This document shows, piece by piece, positions 1 through 12,960 of a stretch of 64,000 nt of DNA (within the stretch, counting starts at the first letter, position 1; every line of letters begins with the position of its first letter). The notes beneath the pieces were generated by a model. It ran no database searches. It saw only the letters and a program-made list of their open reading frames with translations, and was not told the DNA's origin. The position numbers and the translations under genes are program-made. The DNA lies in the NCBI RefSeq assembly GCF_050947335.1, contig NC_134983.1:9424001-9488000 (forward strand), in the 5' to 3' direction. Origin of the DNA: Megachile rotundata (Eukaryota > Arthropoda > Insecta > Hymenoptera > Megachilidae).

Positions 1-2930
1 TAAATAATTCATGACGGGCAATCCCCAAGTGGATGTTAATTATACGAATCCTTTGCGACTCTACCAAAATTCTCGAAACCAAGTATTAGTCGCAAATATG
101 CACTCAATTATCCGATTAGACTCGTACTGGCGCAAACTTCTAACGCAGCCTCGAGCTACTAAAGCGGACTTTAATTAAATCTCGGTGCTTCATTTACCGT
201 ACGACTTGTTTAATTAAGGTAATTGCCGCCACAGAAGGATACGCCGTACAAGGACGTACCCGTACAAAGAACGACGACCCGTCATTAATTTATTAAATTG
301 TTCAACACCCACGATGTGTCCCTGTTGCCTTCCGCAGGAAGCCGTGAACGCTTTCTTGAGGTTCTTGCACCTGTTGTGAAATTCGAAGGCGAACGACACC
401 GTCGCGAATCGTGGTAGCATCGAGTATTAAGCAAGAGGGGACCTGCTCTTCGACCAAAGTGCCGTGCACTTGACATTGGTGAAACCAGTAAGCCATGATT
501 CGTGCACGCACGAAACTAGTTCGACCGCTTTCATACCGGTCGTTGACTGTCGAATACCATCTTTTATCGAGCGAGTGTCGCTGGCCAAGGTCAATGTCGA
601 AGACCGAGGCTGTTCGTAACATAATATCCGTGATTAAACACTATACCTCTACACGAAACCGAATTCGACCCGCAAACTTAGAAACGCTCTAGCGGATCGT
701 ATTCGTGGCTGAAATAACTCGTTAACGGTAATGCGAGACGGAAATTTTCGACTACCGATCCTGTGAAATTTCTAAGATCGATTGCAACTGGTACATGAAA
801 ATAGAGAGTGGAAATTTTTGTAAAGATATCCGACTTCCGCTACCGAATGACATGTTAAAAACCAAATCGTGTTGGTACTCGTGAGCCAACACACTCGATA
901 CACGAGTCATTAACCCCTTTCGGTGCCATTTGTTTGCAAATGCATCCGTCAAGACTTCAGAACTATAACATTAAAACGAACAAAGAAAATTACAATGTAA
1001 CTATTTTATATTTAGAAATCCTTGATAATGCAACTTATAGTTGGACCTAAATTTCAAGTTGAAGAGTATTCAAAATTTAAGTAAGGTCACATTTGAACTG
1101 TAAGTTACGAGTGAGACTTAAAGCACGGATGAGGTTAAAACATAGTGAGTGTTTTGGTGATACGTATCTAGACGAAAATTTATGAGATTCGTTGCGGAGA
1201 GAATTTCCTTAAATGGCGGTAACGAACGTGTTAACTGTGCCACGATACGCGATACTTTTTGTGACATCCATGATAAACGCATATAGATCGCATCTATCAC
1301 GATCTCCGACAAGTCAGATCACTCTCTATTTCCGAAGCGGTCGGTGGTCTAAAACTGTGTCACGCTTTCTGCATCACTACTTGTCCAGCACGCAATCGAT
1401 CGAAGGGGAACGAAACGTAGCTCGTGCAACTGGTAACAACGGTACCTGTCTTCCGCTTTTGTCCAGCTCGATCGAAATCTCCTAGAAACCAGTCAAGGGT
1501 AATTTGTCGTATCTGTTACAAAGGAACCAGTTGATGCAACTCCTTCATCAATCATTCATCGATGACTGCAATTTAGAAATGCTTCTCCTTTTTTCTCCGA
1601 ACAAAAGTTTCACTTGTGCATTAACTACGTAATCCTCTGATCATGTACAATTCTTTTTCCTGAACGTTTCATCAATGTCGTATGCATAATTCGTAATACA
1701 ACGGAGTTAATCCAACAATTGAATCTGATCTGGCACACTCATTCGTACTTCGTCAAGACTCACTCAGCATTCGTGACAGGAGGATCTTAATCGAACAATT
1801 GAACGTCGTACGATACGTATCGCTTCTTCCATGAAATGAAGAGAAACGTAAAAAGAGAAGTATCTCGTTATGAACGGGATCGTTGCACGGAGGAAGATCG
1901 ATTTCTCGTGACCCAAAAATTGCTGTTCCTTCCTGATTTCGACGACAACCTTTCTACCACGTTTCATCTGGTCCTCGATCCTGCGACCTTAATCCGATCG
2001 ATTCATCGAAATCGAATGAACGGTGCAAATCGCGATACCCATTTCTTCTCGCGTTTCTGTACGCGTCGGAGTTGTGCAAGTGGTACTCAATTTCCAACGG
2101 TAAACTGAAAGTTAATAAAAAGTAACAAGTCTGGTGACGCAACGTCTTTCTTTTAGCGTCCGCGGTTTCGCCTTTGACAAACGCTCGTAAAACGATGTAT
2201 ACTTTGATTTTTTTTCATAGTTTTCTTCCTTCCGTTATCAAGGTCCGGAACGTGAGAAATCGCTGCTAAACGGAAACCGGATTCTAATTGGCGAGAAAGC
2301 TTTGTCCGCTTGTAGGCCGCTTTTTCACCCGATACCGACCGCTGTTTAAATGTCATTTCGTAAATTCATCCGGATTTTTTCGTTTATCTCGATAGGTAAT
2401 TGCATCGTATCGGCGCAACTTTCAGGATTCTTAACTTTCTAAGCTGACCCGTCAGGACTGTAGAAATTGAAATTGCGCGAAAAGAAAATGCAACCATTCT
2501 TGCACGCACCGCTGACTTGCCGCGAGATGTAACATTGTTGTTTTTTGACAAGTCAACATCTTAGCTTGGCATTCGGCAGGTACAGAGAAAATTATAGGAT
2601 ACCTTCAAACCAGTTTGTTCTTATCATGTCGTTGCAATTGCTTGTAATTCGCTTAATTAGCGCAGATTGTATATTGTAGATTTGCCGGAAGCGGAATGAT
2701 TCGCGCAGAATTAGATTAATATCGAGCGAGAAAATTATGTCAGAATGTTTATAAATACTGTGTTTACCGTTCAATTTTTGTTTGACAGATTTCTATTTAT
2801 AAGTTGTATTCTTGATATACTGGTACGTTTGTCATTTTTCTGTATGGTGCGAATGCAAAATGGCGACCTTAGGAAAATGGCGATGTGACGGAGATCGATT
2901 AATTAAAGTTACGAATTTACATTTACAGAT
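1..2930. other. Non-coding flank, no gene recognised
   Basis: Moderately AT-rich sequence with scattered CpG. Open frames on both strands are under about 110 residues, lack recognisable domains and do not chain through splice sites. I see no RNA gene or mobile element. It could be intergenic or belong to a long intron of a gene extending past the left edge. Confidence 0.5.
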
Positions 2931-2939
2931 TCTGGAAAT

Positions 2940-3530
2940 ACACACATTTTCGAATGCTGAAAGTATAATCTCAAGTTGAATTTAAGTTTTCAAAATTTGG
3001 AATCTTCAAATTTTTTTAATTTCTAAATTAGTATATTTTCAAGCTTTCGAATTCTTATATTTTCGGATTTACAAATTTGTAAATTAGTAATTTCTAAATT
3101 TCTAAATTTCTAAATTTCTAAATTACTATACCAAAATTTTGACATTCCCAAGTTTTCAAATCCTCCAGAACCTTATATACTCAGATTTCTAAATACCCAA
3201 ATTTCTAAATTCCCAAATCCCTATATTCCTAATCTTGAAATCCCCAAATGCCTGTATTCCCAAATTTTTTAACCCTTAAATCCCCACACACCTAAATCCA
3301 CAAATCCCCAAATGCCAATATTTCCAAATTTCTAAATCCCTAAATTCCCAAATCCCCTATATTCCTAATCTTGAAATCCCCATATCCCTCTATTCCCAAA
3401 TTCCTATATCCCCAAATCCCTAAATACCTAAATCCACAAATCCCCAAATTCTGCACACTCCAACTCCCAAACCCGAAAATCCCTAGACCCAAAATCCCAA
3501 TTCCCACTTTAACATTAATAAATTTAAAAA
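2940..3530. repeat. Degenerate AAATTT / AAATCCC low-complexity tract
   Basis: The first part is built of short units such as TCTAAATT. It passes into units of the type CCCAAATCCC, CCCTAAATCC and CCTATATTCC. The period is irregular, roughly 8 to 20 bases. The plus strand is pyrimidine-rich apart from the AAA blocks. The short open frame through it (proline/isoleucine/lysine repeats) is a by-product of the repeat, not a protein gene. Confidence 0.8.
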
Positions 3531-4670
3531 TTGCTCAATCATCAAACCAATTTGCAACTCCTAAGAACATTAAAATTTGATTGTATTCGGAAGTATTTCT
3601 CAAACTACTTAAATGCGGCAAACAGTGTTTGTGTATCAAGTGCAAGGCTTTCATTTCGACCAGAATCACCGCCTTACGTATTACGCAACATAATTCTCTG
3701 CACAGCCTTGATACGTAATCACGAATCTTTTCTATACGAGTCTCACGTAATTTTCATTAAGTAAGATCTCACAACGGCACACTTCTATTCTATAACTATC
3801 ATTACCCGTACACTCCAAAGGACATTTACGTAGATAAATTACTGTTGGTTATCTCGAAGCTCACCAGAGAGACGTTTATTGTTTCAAAACATGGTATTTA
3901 AAGAGCCTTCTATTAAATAATCAGACGGAACAACGTAACCTTTGGAATCACGAGTTTCTCAAACCTTTGCATAACGATCACAGATCAATGATAGTCCACA
4001 ACGATGATCATTCGAAGAGGATGGATGACATTGTAGAGGATCTGGTACACCTATTTCGCAGTCACGATCATCGTGATTCGCGTGTTTCTACGGCTTGAGT
4101 CCTCGAAAATGAACTGCAAGTCATTTAGCGGCTGTTAGTTTCGTAAAGATATGATTCGAATAAAAATTGAAACGGTAGAAAGCTTCGGTTAGCACACTTT
4201 ACTTCGTTTTATTTGAATTTGTAATCGTAATCATTCTGACGGGTTCTCTCTTTGCATAGCATGTTATTTCGAGGCTTGGTTTATTACTTGGACAAACTGT
4301 AGATTGAATATGTTATAATTGGTTTTAATTTTTGAAAGGTGCATTTATTGTAGCGATGTAAATATATTTTGGGTGACATTTATTGTGGGTATCTCACATT
4401 TGAAATTTGGAAAATATAAAAGATGATGGAATGTGGAAGGTTATTATATTTGAAATAAAACAAAAACACAGTAACTTTGAAAAGACTAAATGAATTTATT
4501 ATTTGAGAAAAACCACTTGGAGAACCTCTTTAAATTTTGATAATTAAACTTGATTTATGAACACTGAAGAAGCAATTCTAAATAACCCAATATGTATATT
4601 TTTATACGTGTGAATTATATTATTATATTATTACAATATACCCACTATATTTTGTGCATCTTCAGATTCT
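3531..4670. other. Unannotated AT-rich sequence between two repeat tracts
   Basis: No open frame with coding character, no RNA gene and no mobile element seen. It separates two tracts of the same AAATCCC repeat type. Confidence 0.5.
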
Positions 4671-4675
4671 TAAAT

Positions 4676-5300
4676 GATTGAATTCCTACATCCCGAAATG
4701 CGAGAATCAACAAATTTTTAGATCTCTGAATTTCTATATCCTCCAATTTGCAAATCTTCGAATCGGTAAATTCTCATATTCCTGAATTTCTAAATTCCCA
4801 AATTCTCATATTCACAAATCTAAAATCTCCAAATCCCTAAATCTCTGAGCCCCAAATCTTGAAATCCCAAAATCCCTAAGTCTCCATATTCTCAAGTCCC
4901 CAAATTTCTAAACCCCTAAATCCCCAAATCCGTAAATCTCCATAGCCCAAGTTCCCAAATCATCAAATTCTCATATCCAAAATCCCCACATCTCTAAATC
5001 CCCAAATCCCTAAATCCCCTAATCCCTAAATTCCCAAATCCCTAAATTCCCAAGTCCCTAAATCCCCAAATCCCTAAATCCCCAAATCCCTAAATTCCCA
5101 AATCCCTAAATCCCTAAATCCCTAAATCCCCAAATCCCCAAATCCCTAAATCCCCAAATTCTTAAATTCCCAAATCCCTAAACCCACAAATCTCTAAATC
5201 CCCAAATCCTCAAATTCCAATATTCAAACTCCCCAAATCTCTAAATCCCCAAAAACCCACCTAAAATTCTCACCACCACATCTCAACATCTAAATATCTA
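4676..5300. repeat. AAATCCC/AAATCCCC minisatellite-like tract
   Basis: Dense run of alternating CCCAAATCCC and CCCTAAATCC words, most regular between about 4985 and 5160 and decaying on both sides. It is the same family as the tract at 2940-3530 and is related in style to the CCCGAAGTC tract in the laccase intron. It is not the insect telomere repeat TTAGG. Confidence 0.85.
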
Positions 5301-8300
5301 AATTTCTACTTAAGAAAGTCAGAAAGTGTATCGAACACTCTTATTAACGTTTACCGTTCTCAATATGCTAAGCAGGCAGTATAAATCATTATATCGAAAG
5401 CGTCTACGATTTCAAAAATGGCTACAACCAATCGGAAGTAGCATAAAACTTATTTGTACAAGAATAATTAAGGCCGATTTCTAGCACAACAGTATATCGA
5501 TACGGAACTCCGGTAAATAAAAACCAAAGATAACCGGTTATTAATATTCAGCCGTACCTGATCGGCCATGTCCATATTTAATTGACATTTTTGCGATTCT
5601 AGGATCGACGGGTATTGCTACTTGTTATCCTTAATCGAGAAATTGATAGTGGCGATGACAAAGACGAATCGACTGAATATTGATCAAGAGAGATTAGCGT
5701 GCAAGTTTGTATCAAATGCAACATGGATGCTAATTTTTGTTCACGAACACGAGGTGGCAACCATGTATCTCAAAAATCAGGGTGTAACGGTGAATAGATA
5801 TTGGAGAAAGATTTTATACATTTAAGGCGACAGGTTCCTGGCAAGAACTAGTTCGGACTCGAAAGTAAAGACCGTGATTAATAATCGAATTATTAAGCAG
5901 TTAAGCGGCAATAAAAGCACGTGGCAGTTTTTAGAGATTTTCAGAGCTAGAAAGCTGGTCGTTCTTTTTATTCGTTTTGAGTCGATATCGCGGGTGAAAA
6001 CGAAAAAATGTAAAACCGGGCAGGTATTCGAGCACGTAGGTGGAATTGTAATTTCATGGAACGATTGCTAACGAAAGTATTTCCCCCTACAATCATGAGA
6101 ATTGCTCGCCGGAGCATAACACCCGGGGAGAACCAAAGGAAGCGTGGTCTCAGTTAGTAGGACGATTTTAACGGTGGAATCGACCGTGAAATTTTATACT
6201 GGATACGTGTGTGTATTCCTGCAGTTCCGCTATCATATCGAGCAAGATAATCCTTTCACTTGTATCAACTGCTTGAGCGTGTCATTAATTTGTGCCGCTT
6301 ACAATCGCCTACCTCGTTTGCATCAAAGATTTATTTTGGGAACCATGGCCGGTTTGAACGCGTGCCGCCTGTTCGCTTGCACGAAACCTCGTTAACAAAT
6401 ACACGGAAATGGGATATTTATGCTGGAATAAATGATTCCAGCTGTACTGGAACGCGATCTCCGATCAATTTACTGGCAATCGATGTATCATTAGTGTTTA
6501 ACACGTTCGACTACCGGTTGGAAACGTTTTTATTGGGTTTATAAAGTAACGTGTACGATTAATACAGAATTTGGAGTTAATCTGTACATTCCTTAACCCC
6601 TTAACCTATCACTTTTTATTAGAACCATTACCGTAATGTTAAGACAAATTAGAAAGTTGCGGTAGACATACTCTGCATTTAGCGATCTTTAGTTGTACAA
6701 ATTATCGGTAATGACTCTCGATCCTTGTACAAGTACGAGTTAGGCTTATCACGTTTGAAATGTGCGTCACGAGCCGAGGGTTGAATTCTTACCAACAACT
6801 AGTTAATCAATTTACAAAATGGATGAAGAAGGGGAATCTTAATGAAATGTGTTACAACAATGCAGAGTGTAACAAATATATTTTTCAGTGTATGATATAG
6901 TACAGTAAAAATGTACACATTCAACCAATTTATTTATTTAAATTATAATTTTATTCGAAAGAAGTGATAGTTGTAGCCCATTCGCAGTTAGCTTTCGAGT
7001 TGAAGAGGAGGTGACGTTTCATCCCCCTAGATCCAAAGATTTTCAAAGCATAAGTCTACGATAGTGCAATAAGCATCAATTATAAACGTGCACTAAATAA
7101 TGATTTGTCTTGTAAAACACTACATTTAGAGCGATACATCTTGAAGAGAAGAGCAGAGAAATAAGGATGCTGAGAACGCAGAAGATAGAAAGTGCGATGA
7201 TCCGCGAATGAACTTGGCCTTGTCCTTGTCCTCGTCTCATCTTACGGAACGCTCGAGTGTTTCTCGCTTGTGCAAAAGCAAGGTATTGTGCAAACAGCGA
7301 GGAAAGCGTCGATGGAAGGTGAAGGGAAGGCGTGAGTGTTGCATCGTGATCCTCGTAGCCACCGTAAACACCGTTTCGATTGCGCTAATGAACGTAATAA
7401 CGGTCCACACGAACGCGAGCTTTCTAGTCGTACGATTACGTTTCAAAACATTTTTCGCGCTCGTACAAGTCGCCCTGATTTCAGCGCGATTCCGCTCGAG
7501 CTTTCTTCTCGCTCGCGTCGAACCTACCATTAGCATGATTTATATAGTAGCGTTTATTTTTAGCGTCACGCAGTTGGTTTAATAAATGACGCCATTTTTC
7601 ACCCTTGTTCATTGAGTTACCTCGCTTCTTACGGCACGAAATAAAAGCGAACCCATTCATTTATCACCCGTTCGCGTGCTTTTGTTGCTTACGTTGTGGG
7701 ATATCAGGTTCCTTTCTTCGGAACCCGCTTTTATCAGCCTTCATTATCCTCTCGGCTGAGATTTCACGCTTTCCGCCGTGTCCACTAGCTGTTACGTCCA
7801 GCTTTGTGCACGCTTCATCACGTACGTAAATATGTATAAACACGTCCACGACGCGAAAATGCAGTTGCAGCGTGGTAATACTAATTACGTTCTCAAGAAA
7901 TATTAGAGTTGTCCATGTTTCATTAAGGAGAATTAAAAGATTAAAAAGTGGATAACGTGTTTATTCGTGTGATACAATCACGGTTGATAATTTGATTTTG
8001 TATCTTTTATCAGACTTGAGAACTTCAGTGTATCTCCTGAGAAAAATGGACAATTATGATCATGATCGTTTGACCACATTTATCGTTAATTGCTAGGAAG
8101 AAATATTGTTTGTCGAGGATAAAGCGTCTTCCCAGGCTGACATTTTGATTCCTGGTTAGACAGGAAGAACGAGGTCGCGAATCCACGATCAAGGCACATC
8201 AAACGTGCCTGCAGCCCGTACCGTCCCGTTACGATCTCACTTTTATTTGAACTTTACCTTTCGTTTGAACTTTAAAGCGTAGTCTCGTGACTCCCACGGT

Positions 8301-11300
8301 GCAGATATTATTCCTCGTTTTCGATCTGCTTAATGAAAGAGTTCGAGGTCGGTTGGTTAACTCAATTTTCATCGACTTTGCAACCGAGTAAAGAAATTTT
8401 GTTTCTTTTCTTCTATGTACGCTTAATTTACGGAGCAATGTATTGCGTAATAATATCAATAATTCAATCGTTTAATTGTGCGGGAAATAATTTTATGAGA
8501 TCGTTGTCGATACGTAACACACAAAACGAAACCGTAACATCATCACGCAACAGCTTGGATTCCACTCTCACTTCCTTGCACACTCGCGAATCTATTTATA
8601 CATACAACAATAAATTGTTAATTAGCTGTTATATGTTGCGATGTTTGTTTTGTACGCTCGTTACAAGACGTTCTGAATAAATTGAGAACGATGTAGATAA
8701 ATTGTCGATGTTAGATAACCGGCCACCTTATGCGTTAATCGGGAACATCATTCATGCACCTTCGCAAAAATAAATAGATAGCATCGCAACACGAACATAT
8801 TGATTGTCGTTATTTCATTTGCGATTTCAATCAAATCAAACAAAGTTGCTTATTACAAGATTCGTTATAGAGAATACCCTCTACCATCTTCAGTCTTCGT
8901 GTTAAAAAATGTCCTGAATACGATAACGAAAATAAACAAGTCTATACAGTAACACACGCTATAGTTACTCGAGATACGATCGTTTCATTTTCACTTACTA
9001 CCTTGCGTAAATAATACACGTGGCGTTTACATTTAACTTTTTCTTTTTTAGTTATCAATATGATCTTACAACTCTTAGATAATATTAAGGTTATTACTTT
9101 TATATTTAACATTCCTTCACGGTGTTATTAAAACTCTGTACATGTAAACCTTAGGGCGATTATACATATACGATACAATCTCGATGCCTCGCATTTTACC
9201 AAGATGAAACGTATATATTCTGCAGGCTAAAGAAGTTAATGTATTCCCAGCTTCTCCTTACAGGCAATTAAAAGGTTGAACACAAGAACAGTTGCTATCT
9301 ACGTATGGATATAAAAGTTCAATCGCATTCCGTTGCAAAAGGACAGACTTCTCTTCTCAGGATGGGACGAACATCGAAAGTTTGACATTTAACGTCTTCA
9401 ACGATCCCGTTACGTTTCCCTCGTCTTTATTCGGCGTGTGAAAAGGCTCCAGTAAGAACAAAGAGCCCGAACAAATTACGCGTTGCCATCGCGGTGAACT
9501 CACGCCGAAAGATCAATTGACACGTGAGACTTTCGGTGTCGTGCCTCGCCCAAATTGAATGCATACGAAAAACTCTCTCGTATGAAATTGTTGCTGTAAA
9601 TCGACTTGACACGCCTTTGTGAGCTGTCAAAAGTGCCGCAAGTATAAAGTGTTAATGCGGACACTGATGATTTCGGCTCTCCTCATGTTCCGTGACGAAG
9701 ATTTTATAACGCGGAACACTTCGCAAAACATATATTATTACGCACGCTATCGATCTGACACGAAAGTGAGAGGTTCACGAAAACACGTGTAACTCGTTCT
9801 TTTGGTTCTGACGTTTTTATGCTTTCATCGAAATTTGCCATTTCTGGCTGCAATTACGCTTTCTTTTTCGCCGCCATCTTCTCTTTTCCAAGTTGACCCT
9901 AAGATGAAGACGCTCTTCTAGTTTCTTCATGAAATTGCTCTGAGATCTTCTTATATTCGCCATACAATTTCTCTTGGATAACCTTAAACTTCTCTTGGGG
10001 TCTTCTTATTATCGCGTCGCCTGAAATATCTAAAAAATCTGAATAAATAATTTTGTCAATGTACCAGTACAATTTAAAGAAATTAATAAAAGGATCTTAC
10101 ATTTATTCCAACGAAATATGATCGATGCTCTTTCCAAAGAAAATTTAATGCGATTTTAATGGAACATCGGTCATAATAAATAAAACTGGATCCATTAAAG
10201 ACACGACCAATATATCAACCACAAATCATAAAAAAATAATTCACTTGTAATAGCATTAAGTAGTACGGAAGATTCACATTAACCATGTAAATTCTCGAAA
10301 AAAATTTGTACATGTTCTCAAGTTCCACAGTTCGATTATCTGGGAGAAAGAAACGTGTTACATCTTCCAGGACCCACTTAAAATTCTGAAGGACTAACCG
10401 TTTCATAAATCCCGCGCTGTGCCGTGCAATATCCTCTGCAATTATACACCGTCTCTTGAACTTAACAACCATTTATCCCGGCGGCAATCTGTGCCCCGTG
10501 TAACACGTAAATTGCCACGAGTTATCCCGAATTCGCAGGACGTCATCATTCATCCGACACGGTTCCGTTTTCCCGCGATCATCCGTCTTCGGTTGTGCAA
10601 GACGTATTTTTACGCGAACCAAGAGGCGAAGGTGACGTTTCTTTGCCCAGGACGAAGAAATTGCCCGGCTTATTGCACAGCCGTATTGTTTGCACTCCCG
10701 ACGACATTACTTCATCGCACTGTCATCGTAAAAAGCATCTGCGTGACGGCGCTGCAGCGGCGTTTCCAACCGGCGACGTCAACGTAGGTGGACTCTCTAG
10801 CCGTAGGTCCGCATGGTTAGGACTCATAGATTATGTAAACCGCCTTTCCTCGCGCGCTCTCCTTACGTAAAACTATGAAAATTATGTAATGAAACGCGAT
10901 ACGCGGGACGTTGGATGATGACACATCGGTTGGAGGTCCATCGTTAGAGTAACGCGTGAAATACAGTGAAAGTCACGACGGAACAACGTTAGACTGTTGT
11001 GACAAGTCCTTCGACCGTTTCTAACTGCACTTCATTAAACAGCCATCTTTGCGTGATGCATATCGACGTTTCTTTAACCCACAATGTAAAACACCTCTTG
11101 TTCTACAAACTGCTGTAGCGGATAAACATTGATTATTTCTTCGCTTCCTGTTCTGAACCACAAACTTTGCATACCTGTGACGCATTACTGGAGATAACTG
11201 TGCTGTAAGATTTGACATATGATAAGTCATACAGGAGTTGTTGTATTGTTGCACACAAGACATTTGCCAACATTTCAGTTGAGTATTGTGGAAATCACTC

Positions 11301-12515
11301 AATGTTCTTTTACATAATTTTTTATTTTTTCGAGCAGCATGCAATACTCGAAACACCTACTGTCGTTAGTAGAGATTTGTTTCCGTTTATTTATCGAGCC
11401 GTATTTTGAATACAATTACATACCGACTGTCTTACAGGTCGATTTAAACGAACAGTATCTGTCCACATAGAGCATATCTCATCTTGCTATCTTATTATTC
11501 AATGTTTTATCGTCACACCTTATTGTCACCTCTCACATAGGGTTTTAAATCATTGACTTCGTTACGTCAGCTTAACAAAAATTGTTCTAATTTTATCTAT
11601 GTGGTGATCATTGAATGTGAACATTGAAATGAATATTACTATTTTTAAATACTCACGTCCATGCGCGTTCAATGACGAAATTATTTAATAGCAAGTATTT
11701 AAAAAAAGGTACGTCGTAATTTTATGACTCGCTCGCGCAACAGACGGAACTGAAATATTTGACAGTTTACGACAACTGTTCCAAAAGTAATTTGAAAGGA
11801 AATCGTGAGACAAAGGGATCACACTTTCCATTCGATTGCAACTTTGTTTTTGGAACGTCTTTCGATGCCTGACCGCACGAATTTATTCACGCTTTCTACT
11901 TGTACCTCTCATAAATGTCCTCGTATATCTACTTCTATTATTTTTGCGTTGCCATTTGCGATACAGAACAATCGAACGATCTACTTTTACGTTAGTATAC
12001 GCAGCGTTCTTTCGCGAAATTGTTACAAACCTTTGCCAAACTCCGCGTTATTACGTCCGTTGTAGAATGAGAACTGTTAATGTGTTACAGTTTGCATGAT
12101 TCTTTTTCTTCGCGTCTGCCAAATACGGATTTACGATACGCAATTATCTCGTTTGCTAATGACTTCCTAGCTACGCAACAATACTGAGTAAAGGAAGTAA
12201 AGTTTGTGCTGAATTGCAGGAGTTATCGACAGACTGGTACAAAGTTGTCTGTAGCGGATAGAAGTGAGTTTTAGAAATTAGCGACTATCTCTGACCACAA
12301 TAAACTGTAATCCGCATCCCTTTCTTGCGAGCTGGTTAGGTAATCGGGCGGTTTATGAAATTGCCACTAGGGAAAACCAACTTTACCAACTTTACACCGT
12401 ATCCGTTTAATTCGACCGCTATTGGTTTTATATACAAATTATTAAAATACCTTTCAAGATGTTGACACAGTTTGTTTCTTGCGTTTATTGAATATCGTTC
12501 ACTTGGGATTTAGAG
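5301..12515. other. Long non-coding region
   Basis: Seven kilobases without a supportable gene. Open frames reach about 120 residues but are arginine/serine/phenylalanine-rich, overlap on both strands and show no domains or splice continuity. CpG-bearing patches occur near 7150-7560, 10420-10870 and 11800-12100 and could be regulatory. I could not identify promoters, tRNAs or transposons here. It may be upstream control or intron sequence for laccase-2. Confidence 0.45.
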
Positions 12516-12960
12516 ATGCAGGAAGTGTGGAAATTTTGAAAGATGAGGACTTGGAAGATTGGACAATTTTCAAGTTGGAAATTTGGAAATTTTAAGGTTT
12601 TTGAATTTGGGAATTTGAGCAATTGGAAATTTGGAAATTCGGGAATATAGGAATTTAAAAATTTGAAGACTTGAAAATTTAGGAATTTAGAAATTATTTA
12701 GAACTTTATGAGTGTGGGAACAAAAAGATGTGGAAATTGAAATTTAGAAACTGCTATTTAGAAATCATAGCAGTTTGTGAAACATAACATTTTAATAGTT
12801 ATGGAATAGAAATTACAAGGTTCAGAAACATTAGGAATTTAAAAAATTAGGAATTAGAAATTTTAGAATTATGAAATTCAGAAAATTAGGAATTAGAAAT
12901 TTTTAAATGATGAAATTTATAAACTTAAAATCTATAAATGTGTTCAAAAATAATATCAGA
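12516..12960. repeat. Degenerate GGAAATTT / GAATTTAG low-complexity tract
   Basis: Purine-rich on the plus strand, built of words such as GGAAATTTGG, GGAATTTAG and GAAATTTAG with an irregular 8-15 base period. It looks like the same repeat style as 2940-3530 in the opposite orientation. Confidence 0.7.

Noticed and set aside
7208..7582. Overlapping 124-residue plus and 99-residue minus frames
   Set aside because: Both strands open over the same CpG-bearing stretch, no family resemblance, no splice continuity.
9427..9630. Minus-strand frame ending in a signal-peptide-like stretch (ATRNLFGLFVLTGAFSHAE)
   Set aside because: It stops immediately after the hydrophobic stretch, has no donor to extend it, and is on the opposite strand from laccase-2.
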